Source: Faecalicatena contorta (lineage in GTDB: Bacteria; Bacillota; Clostridia; Lachnospirales; Lachnospiraceae). Taken from it: a stretch of DNA of 64,000 nucleotides. The stretch covers positions 62,001-126,000 of the forward strand of contig NZ_QGDS01000010.1 in NCBI RefSeq assembly GCF_003149105.1, in the 5' to 3' direction. How positions within the stretch are numbered: the stretch's first letter is position 1; every line of letters starts with the position of its first letter. Below, piece after piece: positions 1 through 6,919 of the stretch. The notes beneath the pieces are model-generated. The model was not told the origin of the DNA and ran no database searches. It saw only the letters and a program-made list of their open reading frames with translations. The position numbers and the translations under genes were made by a program.

Positions 1-203
1 CAACTTGACATTGCCTTTTCTATAAATAACCTTACAATATAACTCCCTTAAATTCAAGTTGGAGTCTTTCACAAATGTACATACAACTCTTGTGTATTAT
101 CTTGTAATTGGTGCACATCAATTTAAAAGTTGTATGTAGACATCTTCTGCATATCCCAGTCTACGGCACGTTTAAAGCCTGCGTATGCCGGCTTTTAAAA
201 ACA
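1..203. other. Intergenic stretch beyond pyk, no gene seen
   Basis: I see no convincing gene in this stretch. It holds two inverted repeats: CAACTTGA at 1-8 against TCAAGTTG at 54-61, and ACATACAACT near 79-88 against AGTTGTATGT near 128-137. They could be operator or hairpin sites of a gene to the left of the window. Short reading frames here have no ribosome site and no recognisable protein signature. Confidence 0.4.
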
Positions 204-241
204 GGGCACCGGCGCAGCAAATGCCCTGCTGCCTGGTGCCC
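194..241 (-). terminator. Intrinsic terminator of pyk
   Basis: On the minus strand a GC-rich hairpin (arms beginning GGGCACC and ending GGTGCCC, about 15 bp with small bulges) is followed by a T-rich tail. It sits about 50 bases past the pyk stop codon and fits a factor-independent terminator. Confidence 0.75.
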
Positions 242-292
242 CGCTTCCGGCAGGAAAATCTATTTTTCCCGCCGGATTCATTTCCGGTATTT

Positions 293-1717
293 CTAATATT
301 CTCCTACTACTGTAGATTTCAGAAGATTTGTATTCCCCGGCTTGCCCAGCGGCACCCCGGCAGTCAGGACTACCACTTCCTTATTTTTTACGTATCCCTT
401 TTTCTCAGCCGCCTCCGTTGCATGCAAAAACAGGATTTCCATGCTGTACTCTTCCCGAATCATTACAGGCAGCACTCCCCAGGACATGTTCAACTGGCGG
501 TAAGTATGCTCGTCCGGAGTGCAGCCTACAATCATACAGCCTGGACGGTACTTGGAAACCATGCGGGCGGTATGTCCGGATTTACTCACTGTGATAATCG
601 CCTTTGCCCCCAGATCTATAGCAGTCATGCAGGTGGCATGGGATATGGCTGTTGTCATATCAGGACGAATCTCCTTACACCGCAGACTGAATAGTTGATT
701 GTAGTCAATATCACTCTCTGTCCGTACTGCAATCTTTACCATAGTCCGCAGCGCTTCCACCGGATATTTTCCAGCCGCTGTTTCCCCGGATAACATGATT
801 GCACTGGTGCCCTGGTAAATAGCATTGGCTACATCCGTGGTCTCAGCTCTCGTAGGCCTTGGGTTCTTCATCATAGAATCCAGCATCTGGGTGGCTGTAA
901 TGACCTGTTTTCCGGCATTATAAACCTTACGGATAATGTCCTTCTGAATAACAGGCACCTCCTCCAGCGGTATCTCTACACCCATGTCTCCCCTGGCAAT
1001 CATGATTCCGTCTGCAGCCTCAATGATACTGTCGATGTTGTCTACACCCTGCTGATTTTCAATCTTAGCGATAATATTTACACGGGCACCGCCATTATCA
1101 TTCAGAATCCCCCTGATTTCTTTCACATCTTCGGCGCAGCGAGTAAAAGAAGCAGCAACAAAGTCAAAACCTTCCTGTATCCCAAACAGAATATCCTCTC
1201 TGTCCTTCTGACTGATAAACGGCATCTTCACTTTAACCCCAGGAAGATTTATGCCTTTGCGGTTAGATATCGTTCCGCCGTTTACTACTTTACAGCGTAC
1301 GCAGCAGCCATCTATCTCCTCCACCTTCAATCCAACCAGCCCGTCATCTATCAAAACACTGTCTCCCGGTTTTACATCCTTGTACAAGTCCGAATAGGTA
1401 ATGGATACCATCTCATTGGTACCTTCCACATCTTCCGGTGTCAGGAGGAATGGCTGCCCTTCCTCAAGCTGTACGCTCCCCTCCTTAAAAGTACAGATTC
1501 TTATTTCGGGTCCTTTTGTATCAAGAAGAGCCCCCACCGGTTTATCCAGGCGTTCCCGTATTTCCTTCAGGCTGTCCAAACGTTTTTTCTGTTCCTCATG
1601 TGACCCGTGGGAAAAATTAAATCTGGCTACATCCATACCTTCTCGGATTAACTGTTCCAACACACCATCTTTGTCCGTAGACGGACCAAGCGTACAAATA
1701 ATTTTTGTTTTTCTCAT
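293..1717 (-). CDS. pyk: Pyruvate kinase
   Basis: Pyruvate kinase converts phosphoenolpyruvate and ADP to pyruvate and ATP in the cytoplasm, the last step of glycolysis. The 474-residue protein starts with the family motif KTKIICTLGPS and carries the metal/substrate region around IIAKIENQQGVDNI and IMIARGDMGVEIP, and the MLSGETAAGKYP motif. It ends near residue 474, so it lacks the extra C-terminal PEP-utiliser domain found on some Bacillus-type enzymes. I chose the ATG at 1717 rather than the upstream in-frame start, because AAGGAAGG lies at good spacing before it. It is preceded by its own consensus promoter and followed by a hairpin terminator, so it is probably monocistronic. Identity is secure. 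Confidence 0.97.
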   Translation of the reverse strand: MRKTKIICTLGPSTDKDGVLEQLIREGMDVARFNFSHGSHEEQKKRLDSLKEIRERLDKPVGALLDTKGPEIRICTFKEGSVQLEEGQPFLLTPEDVEGTNEMVSITYSDLYKDVKPGDSVLIDDGLVGLKVEEIDGCCVRCKVVNGGTISNRKGINLPGVKVKMPFISQKDREDILFGIQEGFDFVAASFTRCAEDVKEIRGILNDNGGARVNIIAKIENQQGVDNIDSIIEAADGIMIARGDMGVEIPLEEVPVIQKDIIRKVYNAGKQVITATQMLDSMMKNPRPTRAETTDVANAIYQGTSAIMLSGETAAGKYPVEALRTMVKIAVRTESDIDYNQLFSLRCKEIRPDMTTAISHATCMTAIDLGAKAIITVSKSGHTARMVSKYRPGCMIVGCTPDEHTYRQLNMSWGVLPVMIREEYSMEILFLHATEAAEKKGYVKNKEVVVLTAGVPLGKPGNTNLLKSTVVGEY

Positions 1718-1837
1718 TTTACGCCATCCTTCCTTTCTCAACCCTCTTAAGTCAGCATATTTTATTCAAATATGCCTATATTCCCCGTACTCCCAACCAC
1801 TGCCACTATAATTTCCCTTAAAACTATAGATACATAT

Positions 1838-1867
1838 ATTATAGGTCTTGAGAGATTAAGTTGTCAA
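1838..1867 (-). promoter_or_regulatory. Sigma-A promoter of pyk
   Basis: Read on the minus strand: -35 TTGACA at 1862-1867, an 18-base spacer and -10 TATAAT at 1838-1843. Both hexamers match consensus, about 120 bases before the pyk start. Confidence 0.8.
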
Positions 1868-1944
1868 TCTCTGCCCCTTCAAAAAAGGGACCATTGCCCT
1901 GTAACCCTTCAGTTATCCCGCAACAGTCCCAATATTTATATCTT

Positions 1945-2012
1945 ATACTTATTGAACTGCTAATGTTCAATAAGGTATACTTCTTGAACTACTAATGTTC
2001 AAGAAGGTATAC
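1945..2012. repeat. Two-unit palindromic repeat, copy 1
   Basis: Two palindromic units stand side by side and share a GGTATAC junction. Unit arms are TTATTGAAC/GTTCAATAA and TTCTTGAAC/GTTCAAGAA, each enclosing a 7-base loop (ATTAGCA or ATTAGTA on the minus strand). The same two units in the same order recur at 57322-57390, on the opposite strand. In both places the repeat lies directly 3' of a gene. There is no T-run directly after it, so it is not a simple terminator. I saw no third copy. Confidence 0.8.
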
Positions 2013-2023
2013 AAAAGTCCCAA

Positions 2024-2398
2024 TTATTTCAGGTTAACTTCTGCACCTTCTGCTTCCAGCTTAGCTTTAATCTCTTCAGCCTCTGCCTTAGATGCGCCCT
2101 CTTTTACTACTTTAGGAGCTCCATCAACTAATTCTTTTGCTTCTTTCAATCCAAGTCCTGTGATTTCACGAACAACTTTGATTACTTTAACTTTAGAAGC
2201 ACCTGCTGATACTAATTCTACATCAAACTCATCTTTCTCTTCTGCTGCCGGAGCTGCATCTCCTGCTGCTGCAACTACAACTCCTGCCGCTGCAGATACA
2301 CCAAATTCTTCTTCACAAGCTTTTACTAATTCATTTAATTCTAATACTGATAACTCTTTGATTGCTTCAATCATTTCAGCTGTTGTCAATTTAGCCAT
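2024..2398 (-). CDS. rplL: 50S ribosomal protein L7/L12
   Basis: This acidic protein forms the flexible stalk of the large ribosomal subunit and recruits translation GTPases. The 124-residue product has the N-terminal dimerisation helix ([20 protein letters not shown]), an Ala/Glu-rich hinge near residues 35-55 and the conserved C-terminal domain with [19 protein letters not shown] chose the ATG preceded by GGAGGATATAAAA over an upstream in-frame ATG. It follows rplJ by about 100 bases and shares its L10-regulated transcript. Unusually, pyk rather than rpoB lies downstream. Confidence 0.97.
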   Translation of the reverse strand: MAKLTTAEMIEAIKELSVLELNELVKACEEEFGVSAAAGVVVAAAGDAAPAAEEKDEFDVELVSAGASKVKVIKVVREITGLGLKEAKELVDGAPKVVKEGASKAEAEEIKAKLEAEGAEVNLK

Positions 2399-2474
2399 TT
2401 TTATATCCTCCATTTTATATTATTTTAGGATTACTTCAATCCTTTTCATTTTAGTTTCTCTTTTTGGACTACCC

Positions 2475-2490
2475 GAATTCCCGGGAATTC
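2475..2490. other. 16-bp palindrome between rplJ and rplL
   Basis: GAATTCCCGGGAATTC is a perfect palindrome in the rplJ-rplL spacer, just past the rplJ stop codon. In the transcript it could fold as a short hairpin that protects or attenuates the mRNA between the two cistrons. Confidence 0.4.
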
Positions 2491-2500
2491 CTCTTCCAGC

Positions 2501-3061
2501 TTATTCAGCCGGTACCTCTGCCGCTTCTGCCGGAGCTTCTGCTGCTGCTTCTACTGGAGCCGCCTCTGCATCTGCTGTGCCGTTCTGTTCTGCGATCTGC
2601 TTAATAACACGAGCAAAATTGGTGATTGGTGACTGGATACTTCCAAGCAATTTGGAAAGCAACTCTTCTCTTGAAGGAATCTTGGACAGTTCTGTCAGAC
2701 CTGCGATATCATAAACATTTCCTTCAACCACACCACCCTTTAACTCAAGTGCTACTGCACTCTTTGCAAAGTTACAGAGAATTCTTGCAGATGCTGTTGC
2801 ATCATCCTTAGAAATAGCGATAGCGCTTGGTCCTTCCAGACATCCCTGAAGACCTTCAAACTCAGTTCCTTCAAAAGCTCTCTTCATCATTGTGTTCTTG
2901 TACACTTTGTAAACCACACCTGCTTCTCTGAGCTGTTTACGGAGTTCTGTGTCCTGAGATACCGTCAATCCACGGTAGTCAACAAGAATAACTGACTGAG
3001 CATCTTTGATTTCTTCTGAAATTGTCTCTACGATTGGTTGTTTTAATTCAACTTTTGCCAC
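2501..3061 (-). CDS. rplJ: 50S ribosomal protein L10
   Basis: L10 is the base of the ribosomal stalk, binds L7/L12 dimers and represses its own operon through the leader upstream. The protein shows the family sequence (VDYRGLTVSQDTELRKQLREAG, YKVYKNTMMKRA) and a long Ala/Glu/Pro-rich tail from about residue 160. I chose the GTG at 3061 (protein starts AKVELKQP) because GGAGG lies about 10 bases before it; the GTG at 3073 overlaps that ribosome site. Length is then 186 residues, slightly long for the family because of the tail. It is followed by rplL. Confidence 0.95.
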   Translation of the reverse strand: MAKVELKQPIVETISEEIKDAQSVILVDYRGLTVSQDTELRKQLREAGVVYKVYKNTMMKRAFEGTEFEGLQGCLEGPSAIAISKDDATASARILCNFAKSAVALELKGGVVEGNVYDIAGLTELSKIPSREELLSKLLGSIQSPITNFARVIKQIAEQNGTADAEAAPVEAAAEAPAEAAEVPAE

Positions 3062-3356
3062 GTTCTGGTACACCTCCTTATTTTTTTATGCGTGTACTGC
3101 CAAGAATAAAGAGTTTGCAAGCAAACTCTTGCGCCTGGGTTGGTCGCATAGCGACATCTACCTCTTACAACCCAGTGCGCATCCCCGGAGGGTTTTTATG
3201 TAGTAAGAAATGCACTTTCTTATTACATAAAAAAGCCCCTGTATCCAAAGACACAGAGGCATAAAAATTCATACTAAGAATTCTAATCTTCCTCGGCAGG
3301 CGTGTTCAACTTATGCCTTACGGCACCTGCTGTCTTCGGCAGTCAATTGCTATAGT
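3062..3356 (-). promoter_or_regulatory. L10 (rplJL) autoregulatory leader
   Basis: The 5' leader of rplJ-rplL shows the Firmicutes L10-leader signature on the minus strand: GAAGACAGCAGGTGCC, a GGCATAAG segment and CCTGCCGAGGAAG. A terminator-like hairpin (3235-3260) with six Us follows, so L10 binding probably decides between termination and read-through. Two further hairpins lie between it and the gene: one near 3199-3229, and a perfect 10-bp stem at 3109-3130 (arms AAGAGTTTGC/GCAAACTCTT). Confidence 0.85.
3229..3260 (-). terminator. Attenuator terminator inside the L10 leader
   Basis: On the minus strand the hairpin GCCTCTGTGTC / GATACAGGGGC is followed directly by six Ts. It lies between the L10-binding segment and rplJ, where an attenuator is expected. 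Confidence 0.75.
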
Positions 3357-3385
3357 AGATTAACACTTATTCAGGCGGTTGTCAA
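3357..3385 (-). promoter_or_regulatory. Promoter of the rplJ-rplL operon
   Basis: Minus strand: -35 TTGACA at 3380-3385, a 17-base spacer and -10 TAATCT at 3357-3362. The -35 lies inside the last codons of the upstream coiled-coil gene, so the two units overlap. Confidence 0.6.
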
Positions 3386-4006
3386 CGCTTTTTCGTCAAT
3401 ATCCCAACATTTCCCGCACTTTTTCATCATTCTTTTGATTTCATTTACATCAGACCTAATTTCTTCTGTGATTCTGAGCAGAATTGTCACTGTATTATCC
3501 TCAAGCTTTTTAATTTTATAATATTGCTCCAACTCTTCCATTTTAGTTTTTAATTCTAATATTTCATTGCGATTCATCTGATAGTAGCGCTCCATCTCGT
3601 CAAATATCAAAACATTATTCTCTTCTATCGCAGCGTCTATCTTATTGAATATTACAACATTATTCTTCTCAATTGCCTCGTCGATCCTGTTAAATATCAA
3701 GACATTGTTCTTCTCAATTGCCTCGTCGATCCTGTTAAATATCAAGACATTGTTCTTCTCAATTGCCTCGTCGATCCTGTTAAATATCAAAACATTGTTC
3801 TTCTCAATTGCCTCGTCAATCCTGTTAAATATCAAAACATTGTTTTTCTCAATTGCCTCGTCAATCCTGTTAAATATCAAGACATTGTTCTTCTCAATTG
3901 CCTCATCAATCCTATTGAATATCACAATGTTGTTCTTTTCAACAGACTCTTGTATCTCCTCTCTCAGTATTTGGCGTATCGCTGTTAAATCATTCTTTTC
4001 TAACAT
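3371..4006 (-). CDS. Tandem 15-residue-repeat coiled-coil protein, unknown function
   Basis: I do not recognise a named family. The 211-residue protein has a short N-terminal helix (LTAIRQILREEIQES), then eight 15-residue units with consensus IEKNNVLIFNRIDEA. Five are identical; the first and last two are variants. A charged, probably coiled-coil segment follows (residues about 140-200) with a Cys-x2-Cys-x-Trp near the end. The spacing of hydrophobic and acidic residues predicts one long helical rod. There is no signal peptide or membrane segment, so it is probably cytoplasmic. The 45-bp DNA units are almost identical, so copy number can change in frame. I chose the second ATG (8 bases after GGAGG). 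It has its own promoter and lies between the rplA terminator and the rplJ leader. Confidence 0.75.
   Translation of the reverse strand: MLEKNDLTAIRQILREEIQESVEKNNIVIFNRIDEAIEKNNVLIFNRIDEAIEKNNVLIFNRIDEAIEKNNVLIFNRIDEAIEKNNVLIFNRIDEAIEKNNVLIFNRIDEAIEKNNVVIFNKIDAAIEENNVLIFDEMERYYQMNRNEILELKTKMEELEQYYKIKKLEDNTVTILLRITEEIRSDVNEIKRMMKKCGKCWDIDEKALTTA
3610..3960. repeat. 45-bp coding tandem repeat, about eight units
   Basis: A minisatellite-like array inside the coiled-coil gene. The central five units differ at only a few third positions, whereas the outer units have diverged. This is the pattern expected of recent expansion by slippage or unequal recombination. The unit is a multiple of three, so length changes keep the frame. 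Confidence 0.85.
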
Positions 4007-4070
4007 ATTCATTACCTCCCGCTCAGCCCAATCAATATGTCCCTTTCCCGTATTCCCAACTCTTTATCTC

Positions 4071-4099
4071 ATTTTAGCATTCCCAACCGAAGCATTCAA
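4071..4099 (-). promoter_or_regulatory. Promoter of the coiled-coil gene
   Basis: Minus strand: -35 TTGAAT at 4094-4099, a 17-base spacer and -10 TAAAAT at 4071-4076 with an extended TG two bases upstream. It stands between the rplA terminator and the coiled-coil gene, so that gene is probably transcribed independently. Confidence 0.65.
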
Positions 4100-4156
4100 G
4101 CAAGCGAAAACAGACTTTTCAATTTAGGTTTATTCGTAATGTCAAAAAGATTTTCA

Positions 4157-4200
4157 CAAAAAAACGCCGCAGCATACTGATTTCTCAGTAATGCTGCGGC
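4157..4200 (-). terminator. Terminator of the rplK-rplA transcript
   Basis: On the minus strand a 15-16-bp stem (GCCGCAGCATTACTGA against TCAGTATGCTGCGGC, GAAA loop) is followed by seven Ts. It closes the rpmG-to-rplA unit. Confidence 0.9.
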
Positions 4201-4242
4201 AGCTCTTTATTTATCTTAATATTTCATCAAATTCGGGACGGA

Positions 4243-4935
4243 TTAAGCAAGCTTCATGGGGTTGATTTTTACACCAGGTCCCATTGTAGATGTCAGTGTA
4301 ACACTCTTTAAATACTGACCTTTTACCGCTGCCGGTTTTGCTTTGATGATTGCATCGATAAGCGTCTGGAAGTTGTCCGCTAGCTGCTCCTCGGCAAAGG
4401 ATGCTTTACCAATCGGCACATGGATAATGTTTGTTTTGTCCAATCTGTACTCAATCTTACCAGCTTTAATGTCATTGATTGCTTTTGTTACATCCATAGT
4501 AACTGTTCCAGCCTTAGGGTTTGGCATCAGACCTTTTGGTCCAAGTACACGTCCAAGACGTCCAACAACACCCATCATGTCTGGTGTAGCAACAACAACG
4601 TCAAATTCGAACCAGCCTTCGTTCTGAATCTTAGGAATTAATTCTTCTCCCCCAACGTAATCTGCTCCGGCTGCCTGAGCTTCTTCTGCTTTAGCATCCT
4701 TTGCAAATACAAGGATACGAACTTTCTTACCTGTTCCGTGTGGCAGTACAACTGCACCACGAATCTGCTGGTCTGCGTGACGCCCGTCACATCCTGTTCT
4801 GATATGAGCCTCGATTGTTTCGTCAAATTTAGCTACTGCTGCTTTTTTTACTAATGCTACTGCTTCTGCCTTCTCGTAGAGATTTCCTCTCTCAATCAGT
4901 TTCGCAGCTTCAATATATTTTTTTCCTCGTTTCAT
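4243..4935 (-). CDS. rplA: 50S ribosomal protein L1
   Basis: L1 binds 23S rRNA at the mobile stalk near the E site and in many bacteria represses its own mRNA. The 230-residue product is family length. It carries [15 protein letters not shown], the LPHGTGK loop and [17 protein letters not shown]. The ATG is preceded by AAGGAGG at normal spacing. It is the last gene before the hairpin terminator. The 217-base spacer before it contains imperfect repeats, and its ribosome-site region closely copies the one before rplK. Confidence 0.97.
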   Translation of the reverse strand: MKRGKKYIEAAKLIERGNLYEKAEAVALVKKAAVAKFDETIEAHIRTGCDGRHADQQIRGAVVLPHGTGKKVRILVFAKDAKAEEAQAAGADYVGGEELIPKIQNEGWFEFDVVVATPDMMGVVGRLGRVLGPKGLMPNPKAGTVTMDVTKAINDIKAGKIEYRLDKTNIIHVPIGKASFAEEQLADNFQTLIDAIIKAKPAAVKGQYLKSVTLTSTMGPGVKINPMKLA

Positions 4936-5152
4936 CTTAAATAACCTCCTTGTGGTATTGGCGGGATCGTGCCCCTCCCACTTAATTCAAATTCACTAAG
5001 TGCTCTATTATCGTGCTCCACTAGGCTCGTAAAACCTCGCCAAGCGGCCAGATAGGGTTCGTACTAAGCTCGTAAACACACACCGCAAAGGTGAACTTTC
5101 TCACCAGACTCGTGAAAAACCTCGCCAAGTGTTCAATGTTTCGCTAGGTACT
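4936..5152 (-). other. rplK-rplA spacer with direct repeats
   Basis: No gene is visible. On the minus strand two imperfect direct repeats of about 30 bases begin CTTGGCGAGGTTTT and continue with ACGAG and a GTG-rich end; a third partial copy (ACGAGCTTAGTACG) lies between them. The last part, GGGAGGGGCACGATCCCGCC followed by AATACCACAAGGAGG, nearly duplicates the region before rplK and can pair GGGA with TCCC just upstream of the ribosome site. Possible roles are an L1 binding site or a translational control element. Confidence 0.5.
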
Positions 5153-5581
5153 CTACGCCTCCTCAACAACAACGCCCATTGAGCGGCATGTTCCTGCTAC
5201 CATGCTCATAGCTGCTTCTACTGATGCAGCATTTAAGTCAGGCATTTTTGTTTTTGCGATTTCTTCTAACTGAGCCTTTGTGATTGTAGCAACTTTGTTC
5301 TTATTCGGAACGCCTGAACCGGATTTGATGTTGCAGGCCTTTTTAATGAGAACTGCTGCCGGCGGGGTCTTTGTTACGAAACTGAAGCTTCTGTCATTGT
5401 ATACTGTAATAACAACAGGGATAATCAGGTCACCCTGGTCTGCTGTTCTTGCGTTGAACTGCTTTGTGAATTCAACGATATTCACACCGTGCTGTCCAAG
5501 TGCAGGACCTACCGGTGGTGCTGGTGTTGCTTTACCAGCTGGAATCTGTAATTTAATATAACCTTGTACTTTTTTTGCCAT
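5153..5581 (-). CDS. rplK: 50S ribosomal protein L11
   Basis: L11 forms the GTPase-associated centre with 23S rRNA and is needed for the stringent response. The 142-residue protein begins [20 protein letters not shown] and has the proline-rich [14 protein letters not shown] motif and the C-terminal RNA-binding region ending near AGTCRSMGV. The ATG has GGAGG upstream. It follows nusG in the standard secE-nusG-rplK-rplA order and is probably cotranscribed with them. Confidence 0.97.
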   Translation of the reverse strand: MAKKVQGYIKLQIPAGKATPAPPVGPALGQHGVNIVEFTKQFNARTADQGDLIIPVVITVYNDRSFSFVTKTPPAAVLIKKACNIKSGSGVPNKNKVATITKAQLEEIAKTKMPDLNAASVEAAMSMVAGTCRSMGVVVEEA

Positions 5582-5633
5582 TTTTAATTACCTCCTTGTG
5601 GTATTGGCGGGATAGGAATCCCTCCCACGGTTT
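5582..5633 (-). promoter_or_regulatory. rplK translation-initiation element
   Basis: Minus strand: GTGGGAGGG, a short gap, ATCCCGCC and then AATACCACAAGGAGG before the start codon. The block is repeated almost base for base before rplA. The GGGA/TCCC pairing could form a small hairpin just upstream of the ribosome site. Confidence 0.45.
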
Positions 5634-6152
5634 TTAATCCATCTTTCTTACTTCTGCGAAACTAAGTTCAACCGGTGTTTCACGGCCAAACAGCTCTACA
5701 TTGATAGACAAGTTCTGCTTCTGCTCATTCATTGACTGGATGACACCTACAGTACCTTCCCACGCACCGCTTAATACGGTGACGGTATCGCCGACTGCAA
5801 AATCGATTATGACATTCTCCTGCTTGATTCCCAGTCTGTCCATCTCTTCTTCCTCAAGAGGAACCGGCTTGGAACCAGGACCAACAAATCCTGTCACCCC
5901 TCTGGTATTACGAACCACATACCATGTATCATCATTCATAAACATATGAATCATAACATATCCCGGGAACATCTTTTTCTGACTTGCTTTCTGAACACCG
6001 TTCTTCAGTTCAATCACTTCCTGCATCGGGACTCTGACTTCCAGAATCTGGTCTTCCAGATGACGATTTTCAATTGCCTTATCAATATTAGCTTTCACTT
6101 TGTTCTCATACCCGGAATAGGTATGAACTACATACCATTTTGCCTCTGACAT
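5634..6152 (-). CDS. nusG: Transcription termination/antitermination factor NusG
   Basis: NusG binds RNA polymerase, modulates pausing and links transcription to Rho or the ribosome. The 172-residue protein has the NGN domain (WYVVHTYSGYENKVKANI; FPGYVMIHMFMNDDTWYVVRNTRGVTGFVG) and a C-terminal KOW domain (FAVGDTVTVLSGAWEGTVGVI). It lies between secE and rplK as usual in Firmicutes. Length and domain order are standard. Confidence 0.97.
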   Translation of the reverse strand: MSEAKWYVVHTYSGYENKVKANIDKAIENRHLEDQILEVRVPMQEVIELKNGVQKASQKKMFPGYVMIHMFMNDDTWYVVRNTRGVTGFVGPGSKPVPLEEEEMDRLGIKQENVIIDFAVGDTVTVLSGAWEGTVGVIQSMNEQKQNLSINVELFGRETPVELSFAEVRKMD

Positions 6153-6182
6153 AAAATCACCTTTCTGCTATGCTCCAGTTGA

Positions 6183-6383
6183 TTATTTTACCAATAAATC
6201 AATTCCATATTTTAGTATTGCATCAACAATCGAAATTAATGCTCCTAATAATATGGAAACTGAAACGACTGCCGTGGTCTGTTTTACCAGTGTCTTCTTG
6301 TCAGGCCAGACGACTTTCTTAAACTCTGCCTGAAGCCCTTTGAACCAGCTCTTCTTCTGAGTTTTTGCTGTTTTCTCACCCAT
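6183..6383 (-). CDS. secE: Preprotein translocase subunit SecE
   Basis: SecE is the small clamp subunit of the SecYEG protein-export channel in the membrane. The product of about 66 residues has the conserved amphipathic segment (WFKGLQAEFKKVVWPDKKTLVKQT) followed by one membrane helix (VVSVSILLGALISIVDAIL), the single-helix form of Firmicutes. A GGAAGG lies upstream of two in-frame ATGs. I prefer the inner one (MGEKTAK) by spacing; the ATG at 6392 adds three residues. It lies between rpmG and nusG. Confidence 0.93.
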   Translation of the reverse strand: MGEKTAKTQKKSWFKGLQAEFKKVVWPDKKTLVKQTTAVVSVSILLGALISIVDAILKYGIDLLVK

Positions 6384-6405
6384 GACATCCACTTCCTTCC
6401 AACGA

Positions 6406-6555
6406 CTATTTCGTTTCCTTGTGCAGTGTGTGTGATTTACAGAACTTGCAATACTTCTTAGTCTCCATGCGGTCCGGATGAGCTTTCTTATCCTTGGTCA
6501 TGTTGTAATTACGATGCTTGCATTCTGTACATTCCAATGTGATTCTTGTGCGCAC
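6406..6555 (-). CDS. rpmG: 50S ribosomal protein L33
   Basis: A 49-residue gene that is easy to miss. The translation [18 protein letters not shown]...[15 protein letters not shown] is a typical L33 with four cysteines (CTEC and CKFC), that is, the zinc-binding form. It starts at GTG with GAGGTGGAAGTT just upstream and ends with TAG about 20 bases before secE. It is the first gene of the rpmG-secE-nusG-rplK-rplA unit, the common order in Firmicutes. Confidence 0.93.
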   Translation of the reverse strand: MRTRITLECTECKHRNYNMTKDKKAHPDRMETKKYCKFCKSHTLHKETK

Positions 6556-6658
6556 AACTTCCACCTCGCTTTTTTCTTATTCACTACGTGTTACATGATG
6601 GTTGCGAAGCCATCTAAATTTAGGCATAAAAAAAAGACCTACTTCCATTCGCTAGAAG

Positions 6659-6688
6659 ATTGTATCATAATAAATGGTGAAAAGTCAA
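6659..6688 (-). promoter_or_regulatory. Promoter of the rpmG-secE-nusG-rplKA operon
   Basis: Minus strand: -35 TTGACT at 6683-6688, an 18-base spacer and -10 TACAAT at 6659-6664 with an extended TG motif. It lies about 105 bases before rpmG. A short hairpin (GATGG/CCATC) stands in the leader. Confidence 0.8.
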
Positions 6689-6699
6689 GTTTTTTCATT

Positions 6700-6919
6700 C
6701 TAAATTTAAAAGCAGCATGGAATATGATAAACAGTAATTCTTTTTAGCAAATTCTTAACACGCCTATTGTTAATCATTTGATATAATTGCTATGATATAT
6801 CCCGTGATTTTAATGAGTGAAAATAAACTTTTCACTATCAGTGTTTGTGATTTTATCCATACAAACAAGTGAAATCACTTCATTAATTAAATACGGAAAG
6901 ATACTAAGGAGGAAAAAAA
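6700..6919 (+). promoter_or_regulatory. Upstream region of motAB with stem-loops
   Basis: No gene is visible. A TATAAT lies near 6780-6786 without a well-spaced -35, so the promoter is uncertain; no clear motility sigma-D site was found. Three small inverted repeats follow: GTGAAAAT/TTTTCAC, TGTTTGT/ACAAACA and AAGTGAAATCACTT. AAGGAGG at 6907-6913 is the motA ribosome site. Confidence 0.4.

Noticed and set aside
2475-2490. GAATTCCCGGGAATTC as cloning-linker contamination
   Set aside because: It looks like an EcoRI-SmaI linker, but both flanks are continuous natural rplJ-rplL sequence, so I treat it as a native hairpin.
1995-2714. Plus-strand Ser/Ala-rich 239-codon frame over rplL and rplJ
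   Set aside because: Antisense shadow of the two alanine-rich ribosomal genes.
3610-3960. CRISPR-like array
   Set aside because: The 45-bp units are contiguous with no spacers and encode an in-frame protein repeat, so this is a coding minisatellite.
3645-4127. Plus-strand open frame of 160 codons with Phe/Ser-rich repeats
   Set aside because: It is the antisense shadow of the 45-bp coding repeat on the minus strand and has no ribosome site.
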